From assembly GCF_007830445.1 (NCBI RefSeq), contig NZ_VLKR01000002.1:279120-343119 (forward strand): 64,000 bases of DNA. Reading direction: 5' to 3'. The position numbers and the translations under genes are program-made. How positions within the stretch are numbered: position 1 is the stretch's first letter; each line of letters starts with the position of its first letter. Under the pieces are notes generated by a model. It had not been told where the DNA came from. It did not search any database and worked only from the letters and a program-made list of their open reading frames with translations. Shown piece after piece: positions 9,335 to 22,262 of the stretch. The stretch is from Sphingobacterium siyangense (GTDB lineage: Bacteria > Bacteroidota > Bacteroidia > Sphingobacteriales > Sphingobacteriaceae).

Positions 9335-10477
9335 TTAACGTACAATACCCGCGTAATTGCTTTCCCAGTCTTTCATCACTGGAGAATAGCCCATTTTTCG
9401 GATTTGATTTTTTATTGTTTCCATATCTCTTTCATCACTTACTTCAAATTGTTCCAAAGCTTGGGGATCGACAACATAGCCTCCCGGATTGGTTTTTGAA
9501 GCGGCACTCATTGTGGTTACGCCAATAGGTATGATATGATCTCTGAAGGTTTCGTTCTCTCGGGTAGAAATAGAGATTTCCAAATTTTCATTCCACAGAC
9601 GATATGCGCAGATCAACTGCAGCAGATCACGATCTGCCAAATGAAAATTTGGCTCAACAGAACCCGCGGCTGGTCGTAAGCGCGGAAAGGAAATGGAATA
9701 GCGTGTCTGCCAATATTGTTTTTGCAAGTAGGAAATGTGTGCCGCGGTGAAAAAGCTGTCCACCCGCCAGTCCTCTAGCCCAAGTAATACCCCCAGTCCG
9801 ATTTTATGGATTCCGGCCCGGCCTATACGGTCAGGCGTATCCAAACGATAGTCAAAATTGGACTTCTTTCCTTTCGGATGATATTGTTTGTAAACTTCCC
9901 GATGGTAGGTTTCCTGATAGACCAAAATTGCATAAACCCCTGCGGCCTGTAGTAGTCGGTACTCGGATTCTTCCAGCGGCTGTACCTCAATGGATATCTG
10001 TGAAAAATGAGGTTTTAAAAGCCGAATAGCGTTTAGGAAATAATTGATCTCGACCGTTTTGTTGGCTTCTCCGCTAACGAGTAAAATGTGGTTGATTCCC
10101 ATGGTTTTGAGTGCCATTGCCTCCAGTAATAGTTCTGTGTTGTTAAGTGTTTTGCGTTTAATTTTATTGTCCATGCTAAAACCGCAATATGTACAGATAT
10201 TTTGGCACTCATTACTCAGGTAAAGAGGGGCATAGAGCTGTATGGTTTTACCGAAGCGACGTTGCGTGATTTGTTGTGTTTTTTGTGCCATTTGTTCTAG
10301 ATACGGTGCTGCAGCCGGTGAGATGAGTGCCCTAAAGTCAGCGAGTGTTAAATGGTCTTTTTCTAACGCATGTTGTACATCCTGATTGGTAGCGTCATAA
10401 ATCTGCGTGTGGACGTCATTCCAGGAGTATTCATCGAGAATCGTTTTGAAATCTGTCATAAGAGAATCATCAATCAA
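9335..10477 (-). CDS. thiH: 2-iminoacetate synthase ThiH (radical SAM)
   Basis: 380 residues, the usual ThiH length. The radical-SAM cluster motif C91-x3-C95-x2-C98 (CQNICTYC) is intact, followed by ThiH-type blocks ([35 protein letters not shown]). It cleaves tyrosine to dehydroglycine and p-cresol, giving the glycine-derived part of the thiazole in anaerobic-type thiamine synthesis. Its start overlaps the thiG stop by 8 nt, so translation is coupled. Presence of thiH rather than thiO points to the tyrosine-dependent route. Confidence 0.95.
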   Translation of the reverse strand: MIDDSLMTDFKTILDEYSWNDVHTQIYDATNQDVQHALEKDHLTLADFRALISPAAAPYLEQMAQKTQQITQRRFGKTIQLYAPLYLSNECQNICTYCGFSMDNKIKRKTLNNTELLLEAMALKTMGINHILLVSGEANKTVEINYFLNAIRLLKPHFSQISIEVQPLEESEYRLLQAAGVYAILVYQETYHREVYKQYHPKGKKSNFDYRLDTPDRIGRAGIHKIGLGVLLGLEDWRVDSFFTAAHISYLQKQYWQTRYSISFPRLRPAAGSVEPNFHLADRDLLQLICAYRLWNENLEISISTRENETFRDHIIPIGVTTMSAASKTNPGGYVVDPQALEQFEVSDERDMETIKNQIRKMGYSPVMKDWESNYAGIVR

Positions 10478-11240
10478 ATAAAAATGAAGTTAAGGGACTC
10501 GAACCGATTGCTTTTGATCCGATCTTTCCTAAACCGGCCTCATAAGCCTTTCGTCCCGCAATAACAGCCTCTTTGAATGCTTCGGCCATACGTATCGGAT
10601 TATTGGAGACCGCAATTGCCGTATTGACCAAGACTGCATCGGCTCCGATTTCCATGGCTTTGGCGGCATCGGATGGAGCTCCGATCCCAGCATCTACAAC
10701 CACAGGGACATTACTCTCCTCAATAATAATTTCGAGAAAGTCTAGTGTGCGAAGCCCTTTATTACTACCAATAGGAGCACCTAAAGGCATAACAACTGCA
10801 GTACCTGCATTTTCCAATCTTTTACAAAGTACTGGATCTGCGTGAATATAGGGCATGACAATGAAACCCAGTTTGGCCAGCGATTCAGTTGCACGCAGGG
10901 TTTCAATAGGATCGGGCAGTAAATAACGAGGGTCGGGATGAATTTCCAGCTTTACCCAGTTGGTTTCCAGTGCCTCCCGTGCAAGTTGGGCTGCGAGCAC
11001 AGCTTCTTCAGCAGTTCGTGCTCCCGAAGTATTGGGAAGCAAATCGATTGCCGCCAGGTCGAGTGCACTGATGAGACTGTCGTCTGAGCTGGTCTGGTCG
11101 ATTCGTTTGAGGGCAACGGTGACCAATTGGGAGGCCGAAGCCACAATGGCATCGCTCATTTCTGTGAGATTACCGAATTTGCCCGTACCCAGAAATAATC
11201 TGGATTCAAATACGCGATCGGCTATATGTAGGTTGTTCAT
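10470..11240 (-). CDS. thiG: Thiazole synthase ThiG
   Basis: 256 residues. The Schiff-base lysine is K97 ([11 protein letters not shown]), followed by the (beta/alpha)8 phosphate-binding segments [23 protein letters not shown] and NTAIA. It condenses deoxyxylulose 5-phosphate, dehydroglycine and ThiS-thiocarboxylate into the thiazole phosphate carboxylate. The start overlaps the thiE stop by 4 nt (ATGA type) and its end overlaps thiH. Confidence 0.95.
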   Translation of the reverse strand: MNNLHIADRVFESRLFLGTGKFGNLTEMSDAIVASASQLVTVALKRIDQTSSDDSLISALDLAAIDLLPNTSGARTAEEAVLAAQLAREALETNWVKLEIHPDPRYLLPDPIETLRATESLAKLGFIVMPYIHADPVLCKRLENAGTAVVMPLGAPIGSNKGLRTLDFLEIIIEESNVPVVVDAGIGAPSDAAKAMEIGADAVLVNTAIAVSNNPIRMAEAFKEAVIAGRKAYEAGLGKIGSKAIGSSPLTSFLFD

Positions 11241-11814
11241 AATAAAATTTTATTGATGGATGAAACAATGTTTGGAGTCTTGGTTACGATTCCGGAGAGT
11301 GCTACACCGTAAACTCCAATTTCTAATAGCTGTTGGATATCTTCAAGTTGGCTTATACCGCCAATTGCGAATATTGGAATAGGGGGCAAGTCTTCTAGGT
11401 GGACTTGTCGGATGATGTTTTCATATCCTGCAATCCCCAATAGGGGACTTAGTTTTTGTTTTGTTGTGGTATAGTTGAATGGTCCGAGTCCAATATAGTC
11501 ACAATGTTCACTTATTCTTTGTTTTACATCCGCAAAGCTATTGGCAGTACCGCCGATTATTTTTCCTGCCCCCAATATGTTCCGGGCAGCTGTGACGCTG
11601 CAGTCATCCAGTCCCAAGTGCACTCCATCAGCATCTACAGCCGCTGCAAGCAAAGGATGGTCATTGATAATACAGCTGGCACCAAATTCGGAACAGGTTT
11701 GCTTGATCTGTTCTGCAAGCAGGTAGCGGCTCTTTTCATCGGCGTCCTTCCATCTGATCTGTATCCATTTGGCCCCCGCATCCAGCGCTTTCAGTATGTT
11801 ATTTTTTTGTTCAG

Positions 11815-14493
<2,679 letters not shown>

Positions 14494-14497
<4 letters not shown>

Positions 14498-14531
14498 TCC
14501 TTAATTTTTTTTGGTAAAACTTTAGGAATGG
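14494..14531 (-). promoter_or_regulatory. Start-codon-sequestering stem of the thiS leader (riboswitch expression platform)
   Basis: CCATTCCT in the transcript (14531-14524) is perfectly complementary to AGGAATGG (14501-14494), which contains the thiS ATG. The same leader segment also contains CCTAAAGTT (14526-14518), which pairs over 9 nt with AACTTTAGG (14649-14641), the 5' P1 strand of the TPP aptamer. The two pairings exclude each other, giving a simple translational OFF/ON switch. Confidence 0.75.
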
Positions 14532-14570
14532 CTACACAAAGGCGCAGCAATGCACCTTGTAGACAGCTCA

Positions 14571-14649
14571 CTTTTCCCTACGCCAGTATGATCCGGATCA
14601 GGTTCTAAGGGTAAAATCTCAGCCTGCACGAGCAGACACCCCTAAAGTT
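14571..14649 (-). promoter_or_regulatory. TPP riboswitch aptamer (THI element)
   Basis: On the minus strand the aptamer reads GGGGTGTCTGC, then CTGAGA (14622-14617), ACCCTT, GAACCTGATCCGGAT and GGCGTAGGGA, the conserved THI-box core. P1 closes through CTTT (14647-14644) and AAAG (14574-14571). It lies directly before thiS at the head of the thiamine operon and should shut expression when thiamine pyrophosphate is plentiful. Confidence 0.97.
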
Positions 14650-14653
14650 GCGA

Positions 14654-14685
14654 CTAAGATAAGGTTATTTTTATGAAAGTTGCAA
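14654..14685 (-). promoter_or_regulatory. Candidate Bacteroidota promoter of the thi operon
   Basis: On the minus strand TTG (14685-14683) is followed after 21 nt by TATCTTAG (14661-14654), close to the TTG/TAnnTTTG consensus of this phylum. The expected transcription start falls at about 14648, exactly where the riboswitch P1 begins. Confidence 0.55.
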
Positions 14686-14813
14686 GAATTTTATTTTGCA
14701 GACTTGGGTTTATTGCACAGGACAGTGCAGGTCAATATGTGGGAAATAATTGATATATTAGTTTTTTGAATCAGCTAAAACAATTTAATAACCACCAAGA
14801 ATAGTATCTTTCA

Positions 14814-17450
14814 ATGCGTAAGATTTTATTGACAGCACTGTTGTGTATCGCTAGCAACACTTATGCCCAACCTAAAAACAACTGCAGCGCCGTGCAGTTG
14901 ACATGCGAACATTTGGTCAATCCGTTGGGTATTGATGCAATTCACCCGAGACTTAGCTGGCGACTTGAGGACCAACGTAAAGGTGCGGTACAACAAGCTT
15001 ATCAGATCCTTTTAGGGCAAGATTCGCTGGCATTACTGAAAGAGACAAAAGATAGCTGGGATAGTGGCAAACAGTTCAGCTCGGCTATGTTAGTGTCCTA
15101 TAACGGCGCACAGTTAAAGCCACAGACTAAGTACTACTGGAAGGTTAAAATATGGGATAAGGATGGTGTATCAACACGTTCTGAAATAGCATCTTTCGAA
15201 ACAGGAATGATGGGAATGGACCTTTGGAAAGGAAAATGGATCAGCGACAATAAGGATATTCATGCACGGGAAACGCCTTATTTTAGAAGAGAATTTAAGG
15301 CAAATAAGCAGATAAAATCTGCCCGCGCGTATATTGCCACAGCGGGATTATATGAACTTTCCATTAATGGCCAGCGCGTTGGCGACCACCGTCTGGATCC
15401 AATGTATACACGATTTGACCGACGCACGTTGTATGTCGTGACGGACGTAACCCAGCAGCTTCAAAAAGGAGAGAACGCTATTGGCGTTGTTTTGGGGAAT
15501 GGCTGGTATAATCATCAACCAATGGCCGTTTGGAACTTTGATAAAGCACTATGGCGGGCCCGGCCAACATTCTGTTTAGAACTGAAAATTGTTTATACAG
15601 ATGGAACGACGGAAACCATTGTTTCGGATAAGCAGTGGAAGACTGCTTCGGGGCCAATCACCTATAATAATATTTACACTGGTGAGCATTACGATGCAAG
15701 ACTGGAAATACCTAACTGGGATAAACCAAAATACGATGATTCGGCCTGGCCGGCTGTTCAGTATAGAAATGCGCCATCAGCGCATATCGTTTCCCAACAG
15801 ATGGTACCGATTCGGCTCGTAAAGTCCTATAAGCCAAAATCAGTGACAAAGATAGACCAACGTACCTATGTGTTCGATATGGGCCAGAATATGGCCGGGA
15901 TTACAAAAATTAGAGTGAAAGGAGCTGCGGGTACTATGCTGCGTATCAAGCATGGTGAGCGATTGCAGGCCGATGGGCATCTTGATCAGTCCAATATTGA
16001 TGTTTATTATCGCGGCGATAAGGAAAAGGAGCCTTTTCAGACCGATATATTGACCTTAAGTGGCCGCGAGGATGAGTTTATGGCCAAGTTCGGTTACAAA
16101 GGGTTTCGTTATGTCGAGGTTAGCAGCAGTGCCGCAATTGCATTGGATAGTTCGGCTGTGACCGCCTATTTTATGCATAGTGATGTGTCTGCTATTGGAC
16201 AGCTCAAGACATCATCAGCGTTGGTCAATAAACTATGGACAGCGACCAACAATGCCTACTTGTCCAATTTGATGGGCTATCCTACAGACTGTCCGCAACG
16301 GGAAAAGAACGGCTGGACAGGGGATGGGCACCTTGCGATTGAAACAGCTCTATACAATTTTGACGGGATAACAGTTTATGAAAAATGGATGGCGGATCAT
16401 CGTGATGAACAACAGGAGAATGGTGTCTTACCCGATATTATTCCAACTGGCGGATGGGGCTACGGTACCGCAAATGGTTTGGATTGGACAAGCACCATTG
16501 CCATCATTCCATGGCAGATCTATCAGTTTTATGGAGATCCACGTGCATTAGAAGAATGCTACCTAAATATCAAACGCTATGTCGATTATGTAGACGGAAT
16601 CAGCCCGTCTGGATTGACAACGTTTGGGCGTGGAGACTGGGTGCCGGTGAAGTCACAGTCCAATCTGGAGTTGACCTCATCTGTTTATTTTTATGTGGAT
16701 GCGACCATCTTGGCTGCTGCGGCCAAATTGTTTGGATACACAGCAGATCAACAAAAATATGAACTGCTAAGCGAAAAAATTAAGACGGCCATCAACGCTA
16801 AATTTTTAGATGCTTCCAAGGGTGTTTATAGCAATGGAACACAGACCGAACTGAGTGTACCACTCTATTGGGGGGTTGTACCCAATGAAATGAAAGCCCG
16901 TGTTGCAGCCAATCTGAATAAGAAAGTGGAAGAGACCAACTTTCATTTGGATGTAGGCGTATTGGGTGCTAAAGCATTATTGAATGCGTTAAAAGATAAC
17001 GGTTATGCAACGACAGCCTATAAGGTCGCGGTACAAGATACCTACCCGTCTTGGGGATGGTGGATTGTAAATGGAGCGACAACATTGTTGGAGAACTGGG
17101 ATTTAAAAGCAACACGGGATATTTCAGACAACCACATGATGTTTGGCGAAATCGGTGGTTGGTTTTTTAAATCTATCGGCGGGATTCTGCCAGATCCTGA
17201 ACAACCTGGATTTAAACATGTACTCTTAAAACCTATCTTCCCCCAGGAACTGAAAGAATCTTCTATTTCTTACGATTCACCCTACGGTAAAATTGTTTCT
17301 GAATGGAAGTTAAAGGATAAAATGATCGTATATAATATCCAAATACCTGCTAATGCGACGGCAACATTTTATCCACCGGATAATGTTAGAGGCAGCGATA
17401 TCGTCCAATTGGAGGCTGGTAAACACAGGCTGGTGCTGGAACTCAAGTAA
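14814..17450 (+). CDS. Secreted alpha-L-rhamnosidase, GH78 family
   Basis: 878 residues with a signal peptide (MRKILLTALLCIASNTYAQ). Domain order is that of GH78: an N-terminal Ig-like domain (CEHLVNPLGID...RLSWRL), a Bac_rhamnosid_N jelly roll (SARAYIATAGLYELSINGQRVG), a concanavalin-like domain, the (alpha/alpha)6 barrel with the signature TDCPQREKNGWTGDGHLAIE, and a C-terminal beta domain (GEIGGWFFKSIGGI). It releases terminal rhamnose from plant or bacterial glycans in the periplasm or outside. It stands alone, without a SusC/D pair nearby, and converges on the MocR gene. Confidence 0.93.
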   Translation: MRKILLTALLCIASNTYAQPKNNCSAVQLTCEHLVNPLGIDAIHPRLSWRLEDQRKGAVQQAYQILLGQDSLALLKETKDSWDSGKQFSSAMLVSYNGAQLKPQTKYYWKVKIWDKDGVSTRSEIASFETGMMGMDLWKGKWISDNKDIHARETPYFRREFKANKQIKSARAYIATAGLYELSINGQRVGDHRLDPMYTRFDRRTLYVVTDVTQQLQKGENAIGVVLGNGWYNHQPMAVWNFDKALWRARPTFCLELKIVYTDGTTETIVSDKQWKTASGPITYNNIYTGEHYDARLEIPNWDKPKYDDSAWPAVQYRNAPSAHIVSQQMVPIRLVKSYKPKSVTKIDQRTYVFDMGQNMAGITKIRVKGAAGTMLRIKHGERLQADGHLDQSNIDVYYRGDKEKEPFQTDILTLSGREDEFMAKFGYKGFRYVEVSSSAAIALDSSAVTAYFMHSDVSAIGQLKTSSALVNKLWTATNNAYLSNLMGYPTDCPQREKNGWTGDGHLAIETALYNFDGITVYEKWMADHRDEQQENGVLPDIIPTGGWGYGTANGLDWTSTIAIIPWQIYQFYGDPRALEECYLNIKRYVDYVDGISPSGLTTFGRGDWVPVKSQSNLELTSSVYFYVDATILAAAAKLFGYTADQQKYELLSEKIKTAINAKFLDASKGVYSNGTQTELSVPLYWGVVPNEMKARVAANLNKKVEETNFHLDVGVLGAKALLNALKDNGYATTAYKVAVQDTYPSWGWWIVNGATTLLENWDLKATRDISDNHMMFGEIGGWFFKSIGGILPDPEQPGFKHVLLKPIFPQELKESSISYDSPYGKIVSEWKLKDKMIVYNIQIPANATATFYPPDNVRGSDIVQLEAGKHRLVLELK

Positions 17451-17513
17451 GCATAGGCCCCGACTTGTTGTTTCGTTGTCTTGACTGTTGGTTTTATTCT
17501 TTTATGTTATAAT

Positions 17514-18929
17514 CTATTGGAGGGCTTTTGCGAGTTTACCAAGCTGTTTTAACTTTAAGGCGAGTTCATTGCTCCAGGGTAAGCCAATACAGAGACGCAT
17601 GCAATGGTGAAATTGATCCTGCAAGGTGAAGATCCTTCCCGGTGAAATGCTAATCTGTAGTTTAAGCGCATAGTTGTATAGTTTGCCTGTATCGATGTGT
17701 TTTGGAAATTCAACCCATAGGGCGAGTCCGCCCTGTGGGCGGCTTATTTTAGTACCTTCCGGAAAATGGTCCGCGATGATAGCGGCATACTGCCGGTAGT
17801 TTTCTGTTAATGATTTACGGAGTTTACGTAGGTGATTTTCATACTTTCCTGTTAATAGAAAATTTCCCACTGCCTCGTTGATGATCGCTGTAGATGATAG
17901 GGAATGGATCAGTTTTAGTTTGATAATCTGTTCCTTGTATTTTCCAGGAGCGACCCATCCGACACGGAAGCCCGGAGCCAATGTCTTTGAAACTGACCCG
18001 CACCAGAGTACATTGCCATCTAGGTCAAAAGATTTGCAACATTTGGGGCGTTGGGTGCCAAAATGGAGGTCGCCGTAAGTGTCATCTTCGATCAGCGGGA
18101 TATGATGTTTTGCTAGCAGTGATACAATTTCCCGCTTGTTCTCATCCGGCATACAATAGCCCAAAGGGGTGTTAAAATTGGGAACCAGTAAGCAGAGTTT
18201 GATTTCGGGCAATAGCTTTTTGAGGGCTTCAATGTTTATTCCCGTAATGGGGTCCGTGGCTATTTCCAGCACCTTAAGTCCCAGGCTAACGGCAAGTTGG
18301 AGGATACCCGGATAGCAGGGGCTTTCAAGAGCCAGTGTATCTCCAGGTTTGGTTAAGGCCATCAGACATAAAACCAACGCATTCATACAGCCGTTGGTGG
18401 TAACGACCTCATCTTCGTTTAGATTTCCACCCCAGGCCAATGAACGTACAGCTACCATACGACGTAATTTTATATTGCCCTGCAAGGGCTCATATGCTGT
18501 GCCACCATCGCTGAGCTCCTGTGTAGCGAGAACGATTTCTTTTTTCAATTTTGCGGTAGGCAGGAGACTTCCCGAAGGAACACCGATGGAAAATAAGGTT
18601 AAATCCCGGCGCCCCATGGTTGAATACACCTTATTCATTAATTGATCTGGTTCTCGGTTATTGGCGATTGGAATAGGTTGACTGGCTGCGGCCAAAGGAA
18701 GCTGCAAATAGTTTGGAGGACTAACGAAGTAGCCGGACTGAGGTTTGGACCGTATAAGTGAACGTCCTTCAAGCTCTAAAAATATCCTTTTTGCGGTATT
18801 TATACTGATACCGTGTTCAGCACTTAGATTTCTCACTGAAGGTAGTTTCTCGCCAGCTTTTAAGACACCTGAATTAATCTTATTCGCAATATTGTCTGCT
18901 ATTTCATTATACAAATAATCTTTTTTCAT
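17514..18929 (-). CDS. MocR-type transcription factor (GntR HTH plus aminotransferase class I domain)
   Basis: About 471 residues from MKKDYLYNEIADNIA; an upstream Met at 18983 would add 18 residues of poor similarity. Residues ~1-70 are a GntR winged helix (LKAGEKLPSVRNLSAEHGISINTAKR). The rest is a fold-type-I PLP domain with TTNGCMNALVLCLMA, VPNFNTPLGY, EDDTYGDLHF and the PLP lysine in SVSKTLAPGFRVGW. It is divergent from an EamA exporter, the usual arrangement of a MocR regulator and its target. AACTGTG occurs twice, at 18961 and 18985, in the space between them and could be part of its operator. Confidence 0.9.
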   Translation of the reverse strand: MKKDYLYNEIADNIANKINSGVLKAGEKLPSVRNLSAEHGISINTAKRIFLELEGRSLIRSKPQSGYFVSPPNYLQLPLAAASQPIPIANNREPDQLMNKVYSTMGRRDLTLFSIGVPSGSLLPTAKLKKEIVLATQELSDGGTAYEPLQGNIKLRRMVAVRSLAWGGNLNEDEVVTTNGCMNALVLCLMALTKPGDTLALESPCYPGILQLAVSLGLKVLEIATDPITGINIEALKKLLPEIKLCLLVPNFNTPLGYCMPDENKREIVSLLAKHHIPLIEDDTYGDLHFGTQRPKCCKSFDLDGNVLWCGSVSKTLAPGFRVGWVAPGKYKEQIIKLKLIHSLSSTAIINEAVGNFLLTGKYENHLRKLRKSLTENYRQYAAIIADHFPEGTKISRPQGGLALWVEFPKHIDTGKLYNYALKLQISISPGRIFTLQDQFHHCMRLCIGLPWSNELALKLKQLGKLAKALQ

Positions 18930-19040
18930 AAAATAAGGATTAATATCTGTCTTCAAAGGTAACTGTGTCCATTGAATTATCAAAAACTGTGACTGTGCTT
19001 AGTTCTTGTAATGGACGAACTTTGTGTAAAAGGTTGAAAC

Positions 19041-19931
19041 ATGGCAGAATTAAGTATAAGTAAATTACAAGAAAATACCGCAAGCGGTTGGTTAAACGGT
19101 TTTATTGGGGTGGTATTATTTAGTGGTTCGTTGCCGGCAACACGAATGGCGGTTTTAGCATTTGACCCCGTATTTGTGACGCTAGCCAGAGCTTCGATTG
19201 CAGGTATATTGGCACTGGTAACATTGATCGTTTTTAAGGAAAAACGCCCAGAAAGAAAACAATTGGGTTCGCTATGCATCGTTGCAATAGGATGTGTCGT
19301 TGGATTTCCCTTACTGAGTGCTTTAGCCCTGCAGCACATCACGTCTGCGCACTCTATCGTTTTTATCGGTATTTTGCCCGTATCGACAGCCGTATTTGGT
19401 ATTATACGCGGTGGCGAGCGTCCGAAGCCAATCTTTTGGCTGTTCTCTGCTTTAGGGAGCCTACTGGTGATCGGCTATGCGCTGGCACAAGGACTAACAG
19501 CCTCACCTTTAGGTGACGTTTTAATGATTTTATCGGTCATTCTCTGTGGTTTGGGCTATGCTGAAGGCGCTAAATTGACCAAGACACTGGGTGGTTGGCA
19601 GGTCATTTCCTGGGCCCTGGTTTTGTCGCTGCCGCTGATGTTGCCACTTACTTTTATCTATCTTCCATCCACTTTTGATGCTGTACCTATGGGCGCCTGG
19701 GCTAGTTTAGCCTATGTTTCTTTGTTCAGTATGTTTATTGGCTTTGTTTTTTGGTATAAAGGACTTGCCCAAGGTGGCACGGCGACTATCGGACAGTTAC
19801 AGTTATTACAGCCATTCTTTGGTTTGGCTTTAGCCGCCTGGCTTCTTCATGAACAAGTCAGTGTTGGCATGCTTGCTGTAACAGATGGTGTTATCCTCTG
19901 TGTCGTAGCGACGAAGAAATTTGCCCAATAA
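19041..19931 (+). CDS. DMT-superfamily (EamA) transporter
   Basis: 296 residues with about ten hydrophobic helices in two EamA repeats (LNGFIGVVLFSGSLPATRMAV in the first, LSVILCGLGYAEGAKLTK and FWYKGLAQGGTATIGQLQLLQPFFGL in the second). Probably an inner-membrane metabolite or amino-acid exporter. It is divergently transcribed from the MocR regulator 111 bp away and is its likely target. Substrate not predictable. Confidence 0.9.
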   Translation: MAELSISKLQENTASGWLNGFIGVVLFSGSLPATRMAVLAFDPVFVTLARASIAGILALVTLIVFKEKRPERKQLGSLCIVAIGCVVGFPLLSALALQHITSAHSIVFIGILPVSTAVFGIIRGGERPKPIFWLFSALGSLLVIGYALAQGLTASPLGDVLMILSVILCGLGYAEGAKLTKTLGGWQVISWALVLSLPLMLPLTFIYLPSTFDAVPMGAWASLAYVSLFSMFIGFVFWYKGLAQGGTATIGQLQLLQPFFGLALAAWLLHEQVSVGMLAVTDGVILCVVATKKFAQ

Positions 19932-20069
19932 ATGCATTAGAAAAATAGAACTGGTTTATAGGTTCTCTCGGAAAACCATAAATTTATTAACTTTAACTTT
20001 TAGGGCATCGTTCGAGGTGTATTTGATCGAATGATGTCTATTATCTTGTATTGACAAAGACAATAGCGT

Positions 20070-20678
20070 ATGATTTTACCGTTTGAACCTTATAATCCGA
20101 TATGGAAAGCGAATTTCGACAGCATTCAAAATGAACTTCTTGCATTGTTGAAACCTATAAGGTCGAGGGTAGATCACATAGGCAGTACGGCCGTTGAGGG
20201 ATTGTCTGCCAAACCAATCATTGATATATTGATCGGTCTTGAGGAAGAAAATGACCTTGATCGCATTCCGTTCCTGTTGCAGGGTAAATGCTATGTATAT
20301 TATGAAAAATATAATGAGGATATGCCTTACAGACGTTTTTTTGTCGCCCTAATTGATCGGCCTGAAGTATTGGGGTTGCCAGAGCACATTGCACCCGACG
20401 ATGAAATTCCAGTACGATTGCATGATCATTCGCTACGGATAGCGCATATTCACAGCATACCGTTGCAATCAGAACACTGGTTGCGCCATATCGCGTTTCG
20501 CGATTATCTGCGTGTACATGAAGAAGTAAGAGATCAGTATCAGGCGATCAAAGAAAAGTTGGTACTCCAGCAATGGAAAGATGGGAACGACTATAATGAC
20601 GCCAAAGATGAATTTTTGAAAGAGCACGAAGCAAAAGCTGTGGAATGGTACAAAAAAGTTTACGGAACAATAAAATAG
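20070..20678 (+). CDS. GrpB/UPF0157 family protein
   Basis: 202 residues. The N-terminal block PYNPIWKANFDSIQNEL and the core RVDHIGSTAVEGLSAKPIIDILIG are the GrpB signature of the nucleotidyltransferase fold (G-S with downstream acidic residues). The C-terminus has the typical RDYLRVHEEVRDQYQAIKEKL helix. Biochemical function of the family is not settled. It precedes a DinB gene on the same strand. Confidence 0.9.
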   Translation: MILPFEPYNPIWKANFDSIQNELLALLKPIRSRVDHIGSTAVEGLSAKPIIDILIGLEEENDLDRIPFLLQGKCYVYYEKYNEDMPYRRFFVALIDRPEVLGLPEHIAPDDEIPVRLHDHSLRIAHIHSIPLQSEHWLRHIAFRDYLRVHEEVRDQYQAIKEKLVLQQWKDGNDYNDAKDEFLKEHEAKAVEWYKKVYGTIK

Positions 20679-20762
20679 TAGAACAATGGAACGTTGCACA
20701 ATAGCGTGGAGGCAAGGGATTACATTGTTAAGAAATTAGTGCAATAAGAGATAGATTTAGGT

Positions 20763-21191
20763 ATGAGTACATTTTTGTCAGAATTTGAGGATATTATCCA
20801 TGATTTTACCCAGCAAATTATGGAATTAAACGAGGACGATTTTAATATGAAATTGGGACAAAATAAGTGGAGTAAAAAAGAAATTCTAGGTCATTTAGTC
20901 GATAGCGCTTTTGTAAATTACGGACGGTTTATAAGAGCTCAATTTGAAGAAAATCCAAAAATATACTATGATCAGGTAGCCTACTGTTCATCTGCTGACT
21001 ATCAACATGCTGAGACCGTTAAATTATGCAATCTATGGCGATCGGTAAACGAGCAATTGTTGTTTTTGTTTCAGCATATAATTGCGAATAAACTGACACA
21101 AAGGACTTGTAATGACCATAGCCTCGAATTTTTAATGCATGACTATGTGATGCATTTGAAGCATCACAGAAATCAGATTTTGCCTGAATGA
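20763..21191 (+). CDS. DinB-family four-helix protein
   Basis: 142 residues, all-helical. KWSKKEILGHLVDSAFVNYGR and the C-terminal HDYVMHLKHHRNQI hold the His residues that bind a metal in DinB/YfiT proteins. Members are thiol-S-transferase-like or unknown metal-dependent enzymes. It follows the GrpB gene by 84 nt and ends just before a hairpin terminator. Confidence 0.85.
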   Translation: MSTFLSEFEDIIHDFTQQIMELNEDDFNMKLGQNKWSKKEILGHLVDSAFVNYGRFIRAQFEENPKIYYDQVAYCSSADYQHAETVKLCNLWRSVNEQLLFLFQHIIANKLTQRTCNDHSLEFLMHDYVMHLKHHRNQILPE

Positions 21192-21216
21192 TGAAATTTA
21201 ATCCCTGATGAGTGGT

Positions 21217-21241
21217 GTCCTTACTTCTCAAGGACCTTTTT
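21217..21241 (+). terminator. Rho-independent terminator after the DinB gene
   Basis: GTCCTT (21217-21222), a 7-nt loop and AAGGAC (21230-21235), followed by CTTTTT. Confidence 0.6.
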
Positions 21242-21443
21242 GATAATATCAATTAAGAATTAAAGTATTTCTTTTATAATTAATAACTGCAAAACAATTG
21301 TCAGTGTAAACTTGTTGTCTAATAGGTGGTTCTATAGTTTTTACGCTAAGACTACCCAAAATAGATCGATGTACTGGCATATCCCACGAAAATACGAAGA
21401 GACTCTCTGCTACACTTCAAAAGGACACTAATTTTTAAAATAT

Positions 21444-22082
21444 ATGAAATCGAAGTCATTTTTAACCGCAATTGTCTCAAGCTTCTTATTGTTGGCTTGT
21501 AGTACCTCCACAAGGATAACAGATGTCTATAAAAATAGAGATCTGACTCCAAAACAATACCAAACAATATTCATTATTGCGATGACAAACCATGCTAAAG
21601 CACAGGAAGTCATTGAATCCAATTTGGCTGAAGCGGCTTCCATGCATGGCTACAAGGCTATTAAAAGTACTGATGTTTTTAAACGCACGTTCACCAAAGA
21701 TGAAAGTCAAAATAGAGATTTAGTGATGAAAGCAGTACACAGTCTGAATGCGGATGCTATTTTTACTGTTACCCTGATCGACAAAACCAGCGAAACCCGA
21801 TATGTACCGGGAAGTGGACCTTATATGCCTTATCCGAGGTTTGGATGGTATGGTAATTTTTGGAGCTATTACTCCCATTGGTACCCGATTGCATACGATC
21901 CTGGATATTATACCACGGATAAAATGTACTATCTGGAAAGCAATCTATATGACGTTAGTTCCGAACAACTGGTTTGGAGTGTGCAGTCTGAAACAATCAA
22001 CCCTTCCAGCTTAGCTGATTTTTCTAAAAGTTATACGAAAGCCCTTATTAAGGCTCTAGAAAAGGATATGTCCACTAAATAA
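21444..22082 (+). CDS. Uncharacterised lipoprotein (DUF4136-like pattern)
   Basis: 212 residues. Signal peptide with lipobox LLACSTSTR (Cys near 19), so a lipid-anchored envelope protein. The body alternates a helical segment (QEVIESNLAEAASMHGY) with a Tyr/Trp/Pro-rich stretch (PYMPYPRFGWYGNFWSYY) and ends in a YYLESNLYDVSSEQLVWSVQ block seen in DUF4136-like lipoproteins. I do not recognise a defined function. No partner gene nearby. Confidence 0.75.
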   Translation: MKSKSFLTAIVSSFLLLACSTSTRITDVYKNRDLTPKQYQTIFIIAMTNHAKAQEVIESNLAEAASMHGYKAIKSTDVFKRTFTKDESQNRDLVMKAVHSLNADAIFTVTLIDKTSETRYVPGSGPYMPYPRFGWYGNFWSYYSHWYPIAYDPGYYTTDKMYYLESNLYDVSSEQLVWSVQSETINPSSLADFSKSYTKALIKALEKDMSTK

Positions 22083-22188
22083 CCATCGATAAAAGTATAT
22101 TTAAAAGCTAGCTTTAAATTAAATCGTTATATTGGTATATAATTATTCTTTATGATAATAATATAGCCTCGTTAAATGTTTTTTATAG

Positions 22189-22196
22189 TATATTTG
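22189..22196 (+). promoter_or_regulatory. Candidate -7 box (TATATTTG) for the SRPBCC gene
   Basis: Exact match to TAnnTTTG, 66 nt before the ATG at 22263, in a very AT-rich region. No good TTG at the -33 distance is visible. Confidence 0.35.
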
Positions 22197-22262
22197 TAAA
22201 CTAATTTGTGGTAGTGTTGTTATATTGACAAGCAATAAAGTTAGTTCAAATAAGATGAGGTA

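Noticed and set aside
14803..14810. TATCTTTC just before the rhamnosidase gene as a -7 box
   Set aside because: Only 3 nt separate it from the ATG, which would put the transcription start within the coding region, and the -33 element is missing. The same octamer at 30292 is also very near its ATG.
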